64,000 nucleotides of DNA from NCBI GenBank assembly GCA_041920465.1, contig JBHGXW010000021.1, positions 1 through 64,000 on the forward strand, given 5' to 3'. The notes under the pieces are model-generated. The model saw nothing but the letters and a program-made list of their open reading frames with translations. It was not told where the DNA came from and did no database searches. This DNA is from Brevibacillus_H sp041920465. Lineage in GTDB: Bacteria > Bacillota > Bacilli > Brevibacillales > Brevibacillaceae. This document shows, piece after piece, positions 17,729-27,138 of this stretch. Each line of letters starts with the position of its first letter. The stretch's first letter is position 1. Made by a program: the position numbers and the translations under genes.

Positions 17729-18400
17729 TTATAGCTTGCTGTTTTCGAGGTGGGCACGCATGCGAGCCACCGCGGTCTCTTGATCACCTTCACGGATAGC
17801 GAGCATGATGTCGCGATGTTCCTCCAACGCAATGCGGGCACGACCTTCCCGCGACAACGAACTGCTTCTTACGCTCTCGCTGTATTCGACAAGCGGAGCC
17901 CAAATTCGATGGAGCACCGAATTACGGCTGGAGCGACAGATAACACGGTGAAACTGGTAGTCTTCCTCTGTTGGAATTTCCCCTTTTTCCACTCTCTCCC
18001 AAGCAATCGCCAAAATCTTTTCCATCTCTTCAAAATGCTTTTCTGTTGCGCGTTTACAAGCTAAACGTACGGCTTCGATTTCAAGAATTTTACGCATTTC
18101 TACAAGATCCTTTTTCGTCTTGGAATCTCGTAAAATAAAATACCCTAAAATATCGATTAACCGATTATGCCGGTAATGCTTCAAAAACGTTCCTTCCCCC
18201 CGGCGTGTCTCAATCAAGCCAAGCAGCTCAAGAGCACGAAGCGCCTCCCGAACCGTGGAGCGGCCTGCTCCCAGTGAATCCGAAAGCTCTCGCTCGGAAG
18301 GAAGTTTGTCACCCGGTCGCAAATTCTCGCGCTGTACGATTTCATGAATTTGCAACAAAATTCCTTCGTATGCCTTGCGTTCCTGTGAAGAGTCGAGCAT
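17729..18400 (-). CDS. GntR-family regulator, FCD subfamily
   Basis: Transcription factor of 223 residues: a winged-helix domain (about 12-75, LPSERELSDSLGAGRSTVREAL) and an all-helical FCD ligand domain (about 90-215). The FCD domain retains an Asp in DYQFHRV and His residues in FHRV, EEHRD and MRAHLE. This is the metal-binding set of the LldR/VanR type rather than the acyl-CoA pocket of E. coli FadR. ATG at 18400 has GGGGGAA 8 bases upstream. It lies between malic enzyme and accDA; a fitting operator is at 19742-19756, so it probably controls its own operon. The effector is unknown. Confidence 0.9.
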   Translation of the reverse strand: MLDSSQERKAYEGILLQIHEIVQRENLRPGDKLPSERELSDSLGAGRSTVREALRALELLGLIETRRGEGTFLKHYRHNRLIDILGYFILRDSKTKKDLVEMRKILEIEAVRLACKRATEKHFEEMEKILAIAWERVEKGEIPTEEDYQFHRVICRSSRNSVLHRIWAPLVEYSESVRSSSLSREGRARIALEEHRDIMLAIREGDQETAVARMRAHLENSKL

Positions 18401-18456
18401 CCGCCCTTCCCCCTTCTTGTCGCAGCCTGTATGCCAGCACGACACGATATCAAGTA

Positions 18457-19701
18457 TTAGGATTGCTGATAAGCGATTGCCGCCAGCTGTTCTGTTTTTG
18501 CCCTTACTGCAGCAGGATCAACTTCCTTACGCGCCACTCCGCTCTCCATCGCTGCTTTCGCAACTGCTGCCGCCACTTGTGGAGCTACGCGCGGATCAAA
18601 TGGAGCCGGGATAACAAAATCCGGGTTCAGTTCGTGTTCATTTACCAAATTTGCGATCGCGTGAACGGCTGCCAGCTTCATCTCTTCGTTAATTGTGGTC
18701 GCATATGTATCAAGCGCGCCACGGAAGATCCCCGGGAAGGCAAGGACGTTGTTCACCTGGTTCGGGAAGTCGGAGCGGCCTGTACCGATTACGGCAGCAC
18801 CCGCTTCTTTCGCTTCGCTCGGCATAATCTCCGGAACAGGGTTGGCCATGGCGAAAATAATGGCATCCCGATTCATTGATTTCACCATTTCCTGCGTAAC
18901 GGCACCTGCTACGGATACCCCGACAAACACGTCTGCTCCAACCATTGCGTCTTTCAGGTCTCCGGTGATTTTGGAGCGGTTGGTCACTTGCGCCACTTTT
19001 TCTTTCACCGGATTCATGCCATAAGGACGGCCTTCATACACGATGCCTTTGGTATCGCACATGATAATGTCTTTGACACCCATGCTCAACAAAAGTTTGA
19101 TGATGGCAATACCGGCAGCACCTGCGCCGTTGACGACAACGCGGATTTGGTCGATTTTTTTGTTCACCACTTTGAGGGCGTTGATCAGGCCGGCTGCGGT
19201 AACGATTGCCGTACCGTGCTGGTCATCGTGGAAAACAGGAATATTGGCTTCTTTTTTCAAGCGCTCTTCAATGATAAAGCACGCAGGAGCGGCGATATCT
19301 TCAAGATTCACACCCCCGAAGGTTGGTTCGAGGAGTTTTACCGTTTCTACGATTTTGTCCACATCGGTTGTATTCAAGCAGATGGGGAACGCATCCACGC
19401 CGGCAAACGCCTTGAAGAGGAGCGCTTTTCCTTCCATAACCGGCATTGCCGCTTCCGGTCCGATATTCCCCAGACCAAGTACAGCGGTACCGTCACTTAC
19501 AACCGCTACCAGATTTCCTTTGATCGTATATTCGTATACTTTTGTCGGGTCGTCAAAAATATCTTTGCAAGGCTCAGCAACACCCGGGGAGTATGCAAGA
19601 CTCAAATCATATGCATTGCGTAAAGGTACTTTGGAAACTGCCTCCAGCTTCCCTTGGTGCTTTCTGTGAAGCTCCAACGCTTCTTCTCGCAAATTAGACA
19701 C
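18457..19701 (-). CDS. ytsJ: NADP-type malic enzyme (YtsJ-like)
   Basis: Oxidatively decarboxylates malate to pyruvate, giving NAD(P)H. It has 414 residues. Features are LAYSPGVAEPCKDI, SDGTAVLGLGNIGPEAAMPVMEGKA (held to the length shown), the metal-binding FHDDQHGTAIV and the Rossmann motif GAGAAGIA. The open frame reaches 19755, but GTG at 19701 with GGAG 8 bases upstream gives the usual YtsJ start. Followed by gntR and accDA, so NADPH supply and malonyl-CoA synthesis may be co-regulated. Confidence 0.94.
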   Translation of the reverse strand: MSNLREEALELHRKHQGKLEAVSKVPLRNAYDLSLAYSPGVAEPCKDIFDDPTKVYEYTIKGNLVAVVSDGTAVLGLGNIGPEAAMPVMEGKALLFKAFAGVDAFPICLNTTDVDKIVETVKLLEPTFGGVNLEDIAAPACFIIEERLKKEANIPVFHDDQHGTAIVTAAGLINALKVVNKKIDQIRVVVNGAGAAGIAIIKLLLSMGVKDIIMCDTKGIVYEGRPYGMNPVKEKVAQVTNRSKITGDLKDAMVGADVFVGVSVAGAVTQEMVKSMNRDAIIFAMANPVPEIMPSEAKEAGAAVIGTGRSDFPNQVNNVLAFPGIFRGALDTYATTINEEMKLAAVHAIANLVNEHELNPDFVIPAPFDPRVAPQVAAAVAKAAMESGVARKEVDPAAVRAKTEQLAAIAYQQS

Positions 19702-19741
19702 CACTACCACTCCATTTCTTCTGCTTATGAATATCTTGCTA

Positions 19742-19802
19742 AGTGGTCTGACCACTAGTCGAAATTATGTACTCATTATAACAAATCGTTTCCAACTGTA
19801 AA
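19742..19802 (-). promoter_or_regulatory. ytsJ promoter with a GntR/FCD-type operator
   Basis: On the minus strand TTTACA (19797-19802) and TATAAT (19775-19780) are separated by 16 bases. The perfect palindrome AGTGGTCTGACCACT (19742-19756) lies about 12-26 bases downstream of the expected transcription start. It contains TGGTCTGACCA, matching the FadR/PdhR/LldR operator theme TGGT-N3-ACCA, and would block transcription when occupied. Confidence 0.75.
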
Positions 19803-19810
19803 GCTGGCGA

Positions 19811-19845
19811 AAATACGAAAAAAGAGAGGACAAAACCTATCCTCC
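19811..19845 (-). terminator. Possible terminator of dnaE
   Basis: On the minus strand GAGGA and TCCTC pair across TAGGTTTTG, then CTCTTTTTTCG follows. Short stem overlapping the dnaE end. Confidence 0.5.
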
Positions 19846-22800
19846 CCAGTTTATTCTCATTTCCTTCTTGATTACGCTCTCTCTTCCCACAATTTCTCTC
19901 GCTTTCTCCAAAAAAGCCTCGTCCACCTCAACGCAAAACTCGTCGGGAAGGCGGATTGTCTGCTTTTTGCCCTCGTAATACAGCACCACAGAAATCGTTC
20001 CCCTTCTTTCGACAAGCAACGTTTTCAGCCGTTGCAGTGTCGAATCGCGTTCCTGTTCGGGCGAGATTTTGACAAATAATACGGGCTCGGTCTCAGGCTT
20101 GGGCAAAGCGGCGGCATCCCAAAACCGGGAGGCAATCAGCTTGCAGATATCGTCTTGCACATCGATCCGCCCTTCTGCCACTACCAGTTGCTCTTTCACG
20201 AGATACGTCTTGTACTTTTGATATACCTGCGGAAAAACAACCACTTCGATTTGAGCGGTGCGGTCTTCCATCAGGACAAAGGCCATCGGCTCCCCTTTTT
20301 TGGTCTGGATTTGCTTTACATCAAGCAGCATGCCAACCAATTTCACGGTCTGATGGCGCTGGCTTTCTTCGATTTGAGCGATTTTTTGCACATCGGGATG
20401 GTTGCTCAAATGGCGATAGTCGTCAAGCGGATGGCCGGACAGGTAGACGCCCAGCATATCCCGCTCTTCCTTTAGCCGCTGCATCCTCGTAAAATCGGGT
20501 ACATCAGGGTAGGCGGACGGGTCCATTTTGGTATCGTCAGAAATCTCGCTGCCCGATTCCTCTGTCTGCGAATCCATGGGGGCAAACAGATTCATCTGGG
20601 CTTCTTCCCGTTCACTCCTGCGCACACTTCCTTTTTCCATCGCCTCATCCAGTATAACCAACAATTGGGCTCGTGAACCGGGCAGAGAATCAAGGGCGCC
20701 GCATAAAATGAGCGATTCGATGACACGGCGATTCACCAGCCTGCTGTCCACCCGTGAACAGAAGTCGACGATGTCACGATACGGGGCCTTTTTTCGCTCC
20801 CGGACAATCGATTCGACTGCGCCGTACCCGACGTTCTTGACCGCAGCAAGTCCGAAACGAACCTTATCTTGCTCCACGGTAAACAGCGCTTCGCTCTGGT
20901 TCACATCAGGCGGCAGCACGTCCACATGCAGCCGGCGGGCTTCCTCCACATATTCGGCGATTCTTGTCTGGCTTCCGATAGACAGCGACAGCAAGGCTGC
21001 CATGAAGGCAACCGGATAATTGGCTTTGAGATAGGCCATCTGGTAGGCGATCATGGCGTACGCGACAGAGTGGGCTTTGTTAAACCCGTAGTCGGCAAAC
21101 CGGACAATCAGGTCGTAGATTTCGTTGGCCAGCTTCTCATCATACCCTTGGCGGATGCTACCCGCCACAAATCTTTCCCGCTGTTCGGCCAGCAGTTCCC
21201 GTTTCTTCTTGCCTACTGCACGTCTCAAAATATCAGCCTCTCCGAGCGAGAACCCGGCCATTCTTGACGAAATTTGCATGATTTGTTCCTGATAGATGAT
21301 AAAGCCGTGTGTTTCACGCAGGATCGGTTCCAGATCGGGGTGGGCGTAATGCACCTGCTCTTTGCCGTGTTTCGCCTGAATATACTGTGGAATAATCTCC
21401 ATCGGTCCGGGGCGATACAGGGCAAGTACGGCGATAATGTCGTCGATGCAGGATGGCTTCAACTCGCGAAGCACGTTGCGCATACCGGATGATTCCAATT
21501 GGAACACCCCTGTCGTCTCGCCTCTTGCCAACATCCGAAACGTCGCCTCATCATTCATCGGAAGCTGATCCAAATTTAGCCGGATTCCTGCCGTTTTCAA
21601 ATGATTCAGCGTTTCCTGGATGATGGTCAGGTTGCGCAAACCCAGGAAGTCCATTTTTAACAGCCCGACTTGCTCCAGCACTTCCATCGGATACTGCGTC
21701 AAGTTCAAACCCTCGCTGCCCTGCTGCAGCGGCACATACTCGGTAAGCGGTTCACGTGAGATCACCACCCCTGCCGCATGGGTGGAGGCATGTCTGGGCA
21801 AGCCTTCCAGCCCTTTGGCCAACTGAATCAGCTTGGCGACCTGCTTGTTATCTCCGATTAACTTGACCAGATCGGGGTTCAGCTGCATGGCACGATCAAT
21901 CGTCATTCCCGGCGACTGGGGAATCATCTTGGCTACCCGATCAACCAGCCCAAGCGACAAGCCCATCACCCGGCCGACGTCGCGAACTGCCGCTCTTGCC
22001 GCCAATGTCCCGAAGGTAATGATTTGCGCCACCCGATCATGTCCGTATTTCTCTGCCACATATTGAATCACTTCGTCGCGTCTCTCCACGGAGAAGTCAA
22101 TATCAATATCCGGCATCGTAATCCGCTCGGGATTCAAAAATCGCTCAAACAGGAGATGGAACCTGAGCGGGTCAACGTTGGTAATCTTTAGCGCGTAACT
22201 GACGATGCTGCCTGCCGCCGAACCACGCCCCGGACCGGTGGGGATGCCGTGCTGATGGGCGTACTGCATGAAATCCCAGACAATCAGGAAGTAGTCGGTA
22301 AAGCCTGTCCCGGTTATAATGGAAAGCTCGTGCTCAAGCCTTGCTTCTATCTCCTGAGTCAATTGGCCGTACCGTTCGATACATCCCTTCAGGCACAACT
22401 CACGCAGATACCGGGAAGGTTCTACGCCCTCCGGCAGCGGAAATTTCGGCAGGATGTGCTGGTCAAAGCTAAGCTCAAGCCTGCATCGTTTTGCGATCCG
22501 CCAAGTATTCTCCAACGCCTTGGGCGCATAGGCGAAGTTTCTTGCCATCTCCTCGCCGCTTTTCAAATAATACTCGTCTGTTTCATAGCGGAAACGGTCT
22601 GTCTCATCAAGTGTTTTAGCTTCCTTGATTGCCAGCAGAACATCATGCAGCTCGTAATCTTCCCGGTTTATGTAATGAACGTTGTTGGTTACCACAAGCG
22701 GTATGGCCAGCTCCTGATGCAGGCGTACAACCCTTTGGTTCAACCGGCGCTCTACTTCCAGGCCATGATCCTGCAATTCCAGATAAAAATGCTCCGGACC

Positions 22801-23301
22801 GAAGTGATCCTGATACCAACGGGCCGCATCTTTCGCCGCCTGCATCTCATTCGCCAGCAAATGTCTGGCGATCTCCCCTTCCCGCGCATCGGCAATGGCG
22901 ATCAACCCTTGCGTATGCTTGGCCAGAATCGTTTTGTTGATTCTCGGCAGAATATGCCCTCCCTCTGTTTGGGCAATTGTCGCAAGCTTGAGCAAATTGC
23001 CGTATCCCTGCATGTTTTCGGCCAGCAGGATCAGGTGAAACGGCGGGGCAGATTTGCGGGACACACGCTCTTCCAGCGGCCCGTCTATCACGCTTACTTC
23101 CAGCCCGATAATCGGTTTGATCCCCGCTTGGACGCATGCGCGGTAGAAAGGAATAGCACCGTACATATTATTGTGGTCGGTGATGGCTAGCGCTGGCATC
23201 CCCAACTGAGCCGCTTTTTGCACCAGTTCTTCGATTCGGGCTGCGCCGTCCAGCAAGCTGTATTCCGTATGAACGTGTAAATGAACGAACGGAGTGTTCA
23301 A
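19837..23301 (-). CDS. dnaE: DNA polymerase III alpha subunit, DnaE type
   Basis: C-family DNA polymerase of 1154 residues. The N-terminal PHP domain keeps its metal motif (HLHVHTEYSLLDG and TDHNNMYG). The polymerase core has GPGRGSAAGS (about 357-366), the catalytic Asp pair in PDIDIDF (397-403) and a later MDFLGLRNL. Helix-hairpin-helix and OB-fold domains occupy the C-terminus. No inserted exonuclease domain is seen, so it is the DnaE rather than the PolC enzyme; in B. subtilis DnaE extends RNA primers before PolC. Start TTG at 23301, with AAAGGG 8 bases upstream. Confidence 0.96.
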   Translation of the reverse strand: MNTPFVHLHVHTEYSLLDGAARIEELVQKAAQLGMPALAITDHNNMYGAIPFYRACVQAGIKPIIGLEVSVIDGPLEERVSRKSAPPFHLILLAENMQGYGNLLKLATIAQTEGGHILPRINKTILAKHTQGLIAIADAREGEIARHLLANEMQAAKDAARWYQDHFGPEHFYLELQDHGLEVERRLNQRVVRLHQELAIPLVVTNNVHYINREDYELHDVLLAIKEAKTLDETDRFRYETDEYYLKSGEEMARNFAYAPKALENTWRIAKRCRLELSFDQHILPKFPLPEGVEPSRYLRELCLKGCIERYGQLTQEIEARLEHELSIITGTGFTDYFLIVWDFMQYAHQHGIPTGPGRGSAAGSIVSYALKITNVDPLRFHLLFERFLNPERITMPDIDIDFSVERRDEVIQYVAEKYGHDRVAQIITFGTLAARAAVRDVGRVMGLSLGLVDRVAKMIPQSPGMTIDRAMQLNPDLVKLIGDNKQVAKLIQLAKGLEGLPRHASTHAAGVVISREPLTEYVPLQQGSEGLNLTQYPMEVLEQVGLLKMDFLGLRNLTIIQETLNHLKTAGIRLNLDQLPMNDEATFRMLARGETTGVFQLESSGMRNVLRELKPSCIDDIIAVLALYRPGPMEIIPQYIQAKHGKEQVHYAHPDLEPILRETHGFIIYQEQIMQISSRMAGFSLGEADILRRAVGKKKRELLAEQRERFVAGSIRQGYDEKLANEIYDLIVRFADYGFNKAHSVAYAMIAYQMAYLKANYPVAFMAALLSLSIGSQTRIAEYVEEARRLHVDVLPPDVNQSEALFTVEQDKVRFGLAAVKNVGYGAVESIVRERKKAPYRDIVDFCSRVDSRLVNRRVIESLILCGALDSLPGSRAQLLVILDEAMEKGSVRRSEREEAQMNLFAPMDSQTEESGSEISDDTKMDPSAYPDVPDFTRMQRLKEERDMLGVYLSGHPLDDYRHLSNHPDVQKIAQIEESQRHQTVKLVGMLLDVKQIQTKKGEPMAFVLMEDRTAQIEVVVFPQVYQKYKTYLVKEQLVVAEGRIDVQDDICKLIASRFWDAAALPKPETEPVLFVKISPEQERDSTLQRLKTLLVERRGTISVVLYYEGKKQTIRLPDEFCVEVDEAFLEKAREIVGRESVIKKEMRINWGG

Positions 23302-23484
23302 CCTACTCGCCCTTTCTGTCTTGTCTTATGTGTTTTCTCTGCTATCTATGTACCATTATATCGTAAATCTCGACAGATACGAACATATAGTCGCTACCAT
23401 TTGACCGAACTAGCAATCTTTAGTAGGATGATAAGGTAAGTTTTTGCTGGAAGAGTACGTTTTTTCTTGGAAAGGAGCATCACC

Positions 23485-23796
23485 ATGTGGTTTCCTTTTT
23501 ACGTGACCGGTCTGGCCGCTTCTTTGGTAGGCTGGGTTTATTACAGCATTTCGGCGCGCCGCCGCGGCATTCATCCGCTGGAATCGCGCATGATACTGGG
23601 CAAAATGAATGTGATGCTTGGCTTGCTGCTGCTTTTCCTGGGAGCGAACCAGTTTACATTTGACAGCTTAAGTGCGGTTCGCATCGTTGTAGCGATTCTA
23701 TTTCTTCTGGTAGGCGCCGTTAACTTCCTGTTTGGCTTCCGCAACTACCTGACCTACCGACGCGAATGGAAGAAAAATTGCAACCAAAAAGGGTAA
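23485..23796 (+). CDS. ytpI: YtpI-like membrane protein
   Basis: 103 residues with three hydrophobic helices (about 3-22, 43-60 and 68-88) and positively charged ends. The position beside dnaE and close to ytoI, as well as the size, match B. subtilis YtpI, whose function is unknown. ATG at 23485 has AAAGGAG 7 bases upstream; a longer in-frame ATG at 23467 has none. Divergent from dnaE. Confidence 0.8.
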   Translation: MWFPFYVTGLAASLVGWVYYSISARRRGIHPLESRMILGKMNVMLGLLLLFLGANQFTFDSLSAVRIVVAILFLLVGAVNFLFGFRNYLTYRREWKKNCNQKG

Positions 23797-23861
23797 TACT
23801 TGCTTGTAGCCAACAAAGTTTAAGCTCGGTTATAATCGGCTTAGTGACATTCTATGCTTCA

Positions 23862-23897
23862 GACAACCTCGTGCGCTGCCGAGAGTTGTCCTTTTTT
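23862..23897 (+). terminator. Terminator downstream of ytpI
   Basis: GACAACCTC and GAG-A-GTTGTC form a stem with one bulged base; CTTTTTTAT follows. Confidence 0.7.
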
Positions 23898-23949
23898 ATA
23901 TTATGGAACTTCCAGATTTTTCTGCACTTCCGGAAAGGAGTTGTAACTA

Positions 23950-24570
23950 GTGCGTAGAAACGGCATGCCATCCTGGGCTATCCGGATAGATTCTCCCGAA
24001 GTACTGAACTTTGCCATCTATATTGGCTGTGTCTATGGGATTCTGCAAAAAGATGATTTTCGCGACCATTCGATCATGTGGCCTGGCGCCAGATTATCCA
24101 GCCGTCATCCGAAAGAGCGGCTCGCTTCGGAATGGAGCCAATGGTGGTCCTATCTTATTGAATCTAGAACCAGCGAATTATTGGATGAGAGCGTAAAGTT
24201 CAAAAAAGTTTTATTCAATCCCGTCTATCATACGAAACCAGAGTTGACTGCGATCAATGAATGCTGTGAACATAGCTTAGTCTCTTTTCAGGAATGGTGG
24301 CATCGCCCTGCCGGCTGCCATGAACAGCATATCCATTTGCAACGTGTGGTTGGGGAAAGGATCGTTCACTATCTTCGCAGCTATGAAAGAAAAACGAACC
24401 GTAAATGCAGTCCGTTTGACCTGTATATTGATCTCGTGTTTTCAGGCCTTCCCCATAGCATCACAACACATCCCCGATATATCATAACCGTTCCTGACGG
24501 TCATTTTCTAGATTGTGAAGAATGGTGGACCAAAAGAATAGAAGAATTACATAAATCCTGCTCTTTGTAG
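23950..24570 (+). CDS. Hypothetical tryptophan-rich protein
   Basis: 206 residues; I do not recognise the family. It appears cytosolic, with no signal peptide or membrane segment. It is unusually rich in Trp, with EWSQWWSYL, EWWHRP and EEWWTK, and has several His/Cys in the middle (CCEHS, CHEQHIH). GTG at 23950 has AAAGGAG 9 bases upstream. It lies alone after the ytpI terminator. The spread of WW pairs hints at a repeated structural element, but no function can be assigned. Confidence 0.75.
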   Translation: MRRNGMPSWAIRIDSPEVLNFAIYIGCVYGILQKDDFRDHSIMWPGARLSSRHPKERLASEWSQWWSYLIESRTSELLDESVKFKKVLFNPVYHTKPELTAINECCEHSLVSFQEWWHRPAGCHEQHIHLQRVVGERIVHYLRSYERKTNRKCSPFDLYIDLVFSGLPHSITTHPRYIITVPDGHFLDCEEWWTKRIEELHKSCSL

Positions 24571-24710
24571 TGAACAAAATTGGTTCTCTTGGACTTGTCA
24601 GCATCGATCAATTTCTTGCATTTTCTGAAGATTACTTCTTATAACCTGAAACAGCAGGTGATTCTATCAGAGTTATCCCAACAAAAACAAATAATATGGA
24701 GGCAGATATT

Positions 24711-25613
24711 ATGGGATTCGCAAAAGAGAAGACAATTATCGGATTTATCGGCACGGGCGTCATGGGAAAAAGCATGGCAGGACATCTGCTGGGAGCAGGC
24801 TACACCGTCCTTGTTTACAACCGGACGAAATCTCGGGCCGAAGAACTGATCAATCGGGGGGCTGTCTGGAAAGATACCGTAGCCGAAGTAGCTGAACAGG
24901 CCAATGTGATCATCACGATCGTTGGCTATCCGAAAGATGTCGAAGAGGTATACCTTGGATCAAACGGTATTCTCCATCATGCCAAGGCAGGCACATATGT
25001 AGTTGATATGACAACATCTACTCCATCCTTGGCCCGTAAAATTTTCGAAACGGCTAAAGAAAAAGGCATCCACGCACTTGATGCGCCGGTTTCCGGAGGC
25101 GATATCGGGGCAAGGGAAGCAAGATTGGCAATTATGGTTGGCGGAGAGCGGGAGGCGTTCGAAGCGGTCAAACCTGTTTTTGAAGTGATTGGGAAAAACA
25201 TTATCTTGCAAGGCGGAGCAGGTGCCGGTCAACATACAAAAATGTGCAACCAAATTGCTATCGCCTCCAATATGATTGGCGTTTGTGAAGCGATGGTTTA
25301 TGCCAAAAAAGCAGGTCTTGATCCGGCAACGGTACTGAAGAGTATTGAAACGGGTGCGGCCGGAAGCTGGTCGCTCAGCAATCTGGCTCCACGAATGATT
25401 GCCAACGATTTTGCACCCGGATTCTATGTGAAACATTTCATAAAAGACATGGGAATTGCTCTTGAAGCGGCAAAAGAGATGGGAATCATGACACCCGGTC
25501 TGGAACTGGCGAAATCATTATACGATAAGCTGGCGGAACTGGGAGAAGAAAACAGTGGCACACAGGCGCTTTATAAACTGCTGGCCGGACAATTCGAGGA
25601 TGTAGCCAAGTAG
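24711..25613 (+). CDS. NAD(P)-dependent 3-hydroxyisobutyrate dehydrogenase-family oxidoreductase
   Basis: 300 residues. The N-terminal Rossmann domain has GFIGTGVMGKSMAGHLL and the Asn-Arg of VYNRTKSRAEEL, which suggests NADP preference. The substrate motif DAPVSGGDIGAREARL and the catalytic Lys in GAGQHTKMCNQI are those of beta-hydroxyacid dehydrogenases (tartronate semialdehyde reductase, 3-hydroxyisobutyrate dehydrogenase, glyoxylate reductase). ATG at 24711 follows TGGAGG by 8 bases. The substrate is not predictable; a monocistronic unit. Confidence 0.9.
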   Translation: MGFAKEKTIIGFIGTGVMGKSMAGHLLGAGYTVLVYNRTKSRAEELINRGAVWKDTVAEVAEQANVIITIVGYPKDVEEVYLGSNGILHHAKAGTYVVDMTTSTPSLARKIFETAKEKGIHALDAPVSGGDIGAREARLAIMVGGEREAFEAVKPVFEVIGKNIILQGGAGAGQHTKMCNQIAIASNMIGVCEAMVYAKKAGLDPATVLKSIETGAAGSWSLSNLAPRMIANDFAPGFYVKHFIKDMGIALEAAKEMGIMTPGLELAKSLYDKLAELGEENSGTQALYKLLAGQFEDVAK

Positions 25614-25644
25614 AACAGGTCAGAGAATAAAAATGGAGTACAAA

Positions 25645-25670
25645 AAACCTTCCTGATCACAGGAAGGTTT
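25645..25670. terminator. Bidirectional terminator between the dehydrogenase and ytoI
   Basis: AAACCTTCCTG and CAGGAAGGTTT form a perfect 11-bp stem around ATCA; a strong T-tract follows on the minus strand and TTTCG on the plus strand. Confidence 0.85.
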
Positions 25671-25688
25671 CGCTATTTGAAAACTATT

Positions 25689-26999
25689 TTAACGTTCGAC
25701 AATTTGCGCCGTTACCATTGCCTTGCCGACCAGTTGTTCATTGTGGTATACGGAAACCTCCACTTTTCCAAAGCGGCGGCTGATGTCCATTACAATCGGT
25801 TTCACCGTAATCTCGCTTTCCATTTGAACAGGCTTGAGGAAATACACCGTAATATTTTCCGGCACCATGTCACCTCTTCGGTACTGACGCAGCGCATTAC
25901 AAGCCGATTCGACAATCACCGTGGTCATGACACCGCTCGCCACAGTCCCTAAGTGGTTGGTCATTTGCGGGCTGATCTCCCCATGCCACAAGATGTTGTC
26001 TCCTTGTTTTTCTTCGCGGAAGTGGCTCATAATCTGGTTCGGGAACGTTTCGCCCATTTGCGGCTGTTTTTGCATGTATTGCATGGCTTTCAGCACATCC
26101 TGGCGGCTTAACACACCTACCAGCTTTTTATGATTGTCAACCACCGGCAACAGCTCGATTCCCTCCCACACCATTAAATGGGCGGAAGAGGCAAGGGAGA
26201 CCCGCGGCGATGTGGTAATCGGATTTTTGGACATTACCTTTTCGATCGGTGTACTGCGGTCATGTCCGATAATGTCGCGTGATGTCACGATGCCCACAAT
26301 CCGCATCTGATCATCGACAACGGGGAAGCGTGTATCTTTATACTCCGCGGTAAACTCGTGCCATCTCTCCACCGTATCAGTTGTATTGAGAACCGCTGTC
26401 TCGCTCAAAGGCTTCAGAATATCTTCCACCATCATGATCTCTTTTTTGATCAGGCGGTCGTATATCGCTCTGTTGATTAAGGACGCCACGGTAAACGTGT
26501 CATAACTGGATGAAATGATCGGGAGCGCCAGTTCATCAGCCAGCTGTTTCACTTCTTCACTCGTATCAAATCCCCCGGTAATCAGAACGGCCGCGCCATT
26601 TTGCAGGGAGAGTTTGTGGGCTTGGTCCCTGTTCCCGACAATCAAGAGGCTGCCCGGATCAATGTAGCGCATCATCGCTTCCAGCTTCATTGCGCCAATT
26701 ACGAACTTATTTAATGTTTTATACAAGCCTTCCCTGCCGCCAAGCACATGGCCGTCAACGATGTTTACCACTTCTGCAAACGTAAGGCGTTCGATGTTTT
26801 CTTTCTGTTTTTTCTCAATGCGAACTGTTCCGACGCGTTCAATCGTGCTGACGTAGCCCTGCGCTTCCGCTTCCTTAATCGCCCGGTAAGCGGTACCTTC
26901 ACTTACCTCCAAGTCTTTGGCAATTTGCCGCACAGAGATTTTGGTCCCCACTGGCAGGCGGTCAATATATTCCAAGATTTGTTCATGTTTTGTTGCCAT
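25689..26999 (-). CDS. ytoI: YtoI-like regulator (HTH-DRTGG-CBS-hotdog)
   Basis: 436 residues in four modules: an N-terminal helix-turn-helix (about 15-60, VSEGTAYRAIKEAEAQGYV), a DRTGG domain (about 75-185), two CBS repeats (about 190-305) and a C-terminal hotdog/thioesterase-like domain (about 320-430). CBS domains usually bind adenine nucleotides. This architecture is that of B. subtilis YtoI, a predicted transcriptional regulator of unknown targets. ATG at 26999 has GGAAGGTG upstream; the frame runs a little further, to 27020. Lies beside ytkL, as in Bacillus. Confidence 0.92.
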   Translation of the reverse strand: MATKHEQILEYIDRLPVGTKISVRQIAKDLEVSEGTAYRAIKEAEAQGYVSTIERVGTVRIEKKQKENIERLTFAEVVNIVDGHVLGGREGLYKTLNKFVIGAMKLEAMMRYIDPGSLLIVGNRDQAHKLSLQNGAAVLITGGFDTSEEVKQLADELALPIISSSYDTFTVASLINRAIYDRLIKKEIMMVEDILKPLSETAVLNTTDTVERWHEFTAEYKDTRFPVVDDQMRIVGIVTSRDIIGHDRSTPIEKVMSKNPITTSPRVSLASSAHLMVWEGIELLPVVDNHKKLVGVLSRQDVLKAMQYMQKQPQMGETFPNQIMSHFREEKQGDNILWHGEISPQMTNHLGTVASGVMTTVIVESACNALRQYRRGDMVPENITVYFLKPVQMESEITVKPIVMDISRRFGKVEVSVYHNEQLVGKAMVTAQIVER

Positions 27000-27138
27000 G
27001 TCCGCATCACCTTCCACCATTCTTGCGTGTTCCAGCCGATCGGCTTATCTGTTCTCTTTGAAAAGCTTCTGATCGACGCCCTTTCGGGGATGTCGTCGAG
27101 TCCATCGGTACTGCGTCAGGAAAAGCCGGGTGGGTTCT

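Noticed and set aside
17729..18400. Naming the GntR regulator FadR
   Set aside because: The FCD domain has the Asp/His metal-binding residues of LldR/VanR-type proteins, so acyl-CoA sensing is not supported.
22249..23190. Plus-strand open frame of 313 codons inside dnaE
   Set aside because: Antisense shadow of the PHP domain; no recognisable protein features.
24580..24849. 89-codon frame before the dehydrogenase
   Set aside because: No ribosome site; overlaps the start of the real gene in another frame.
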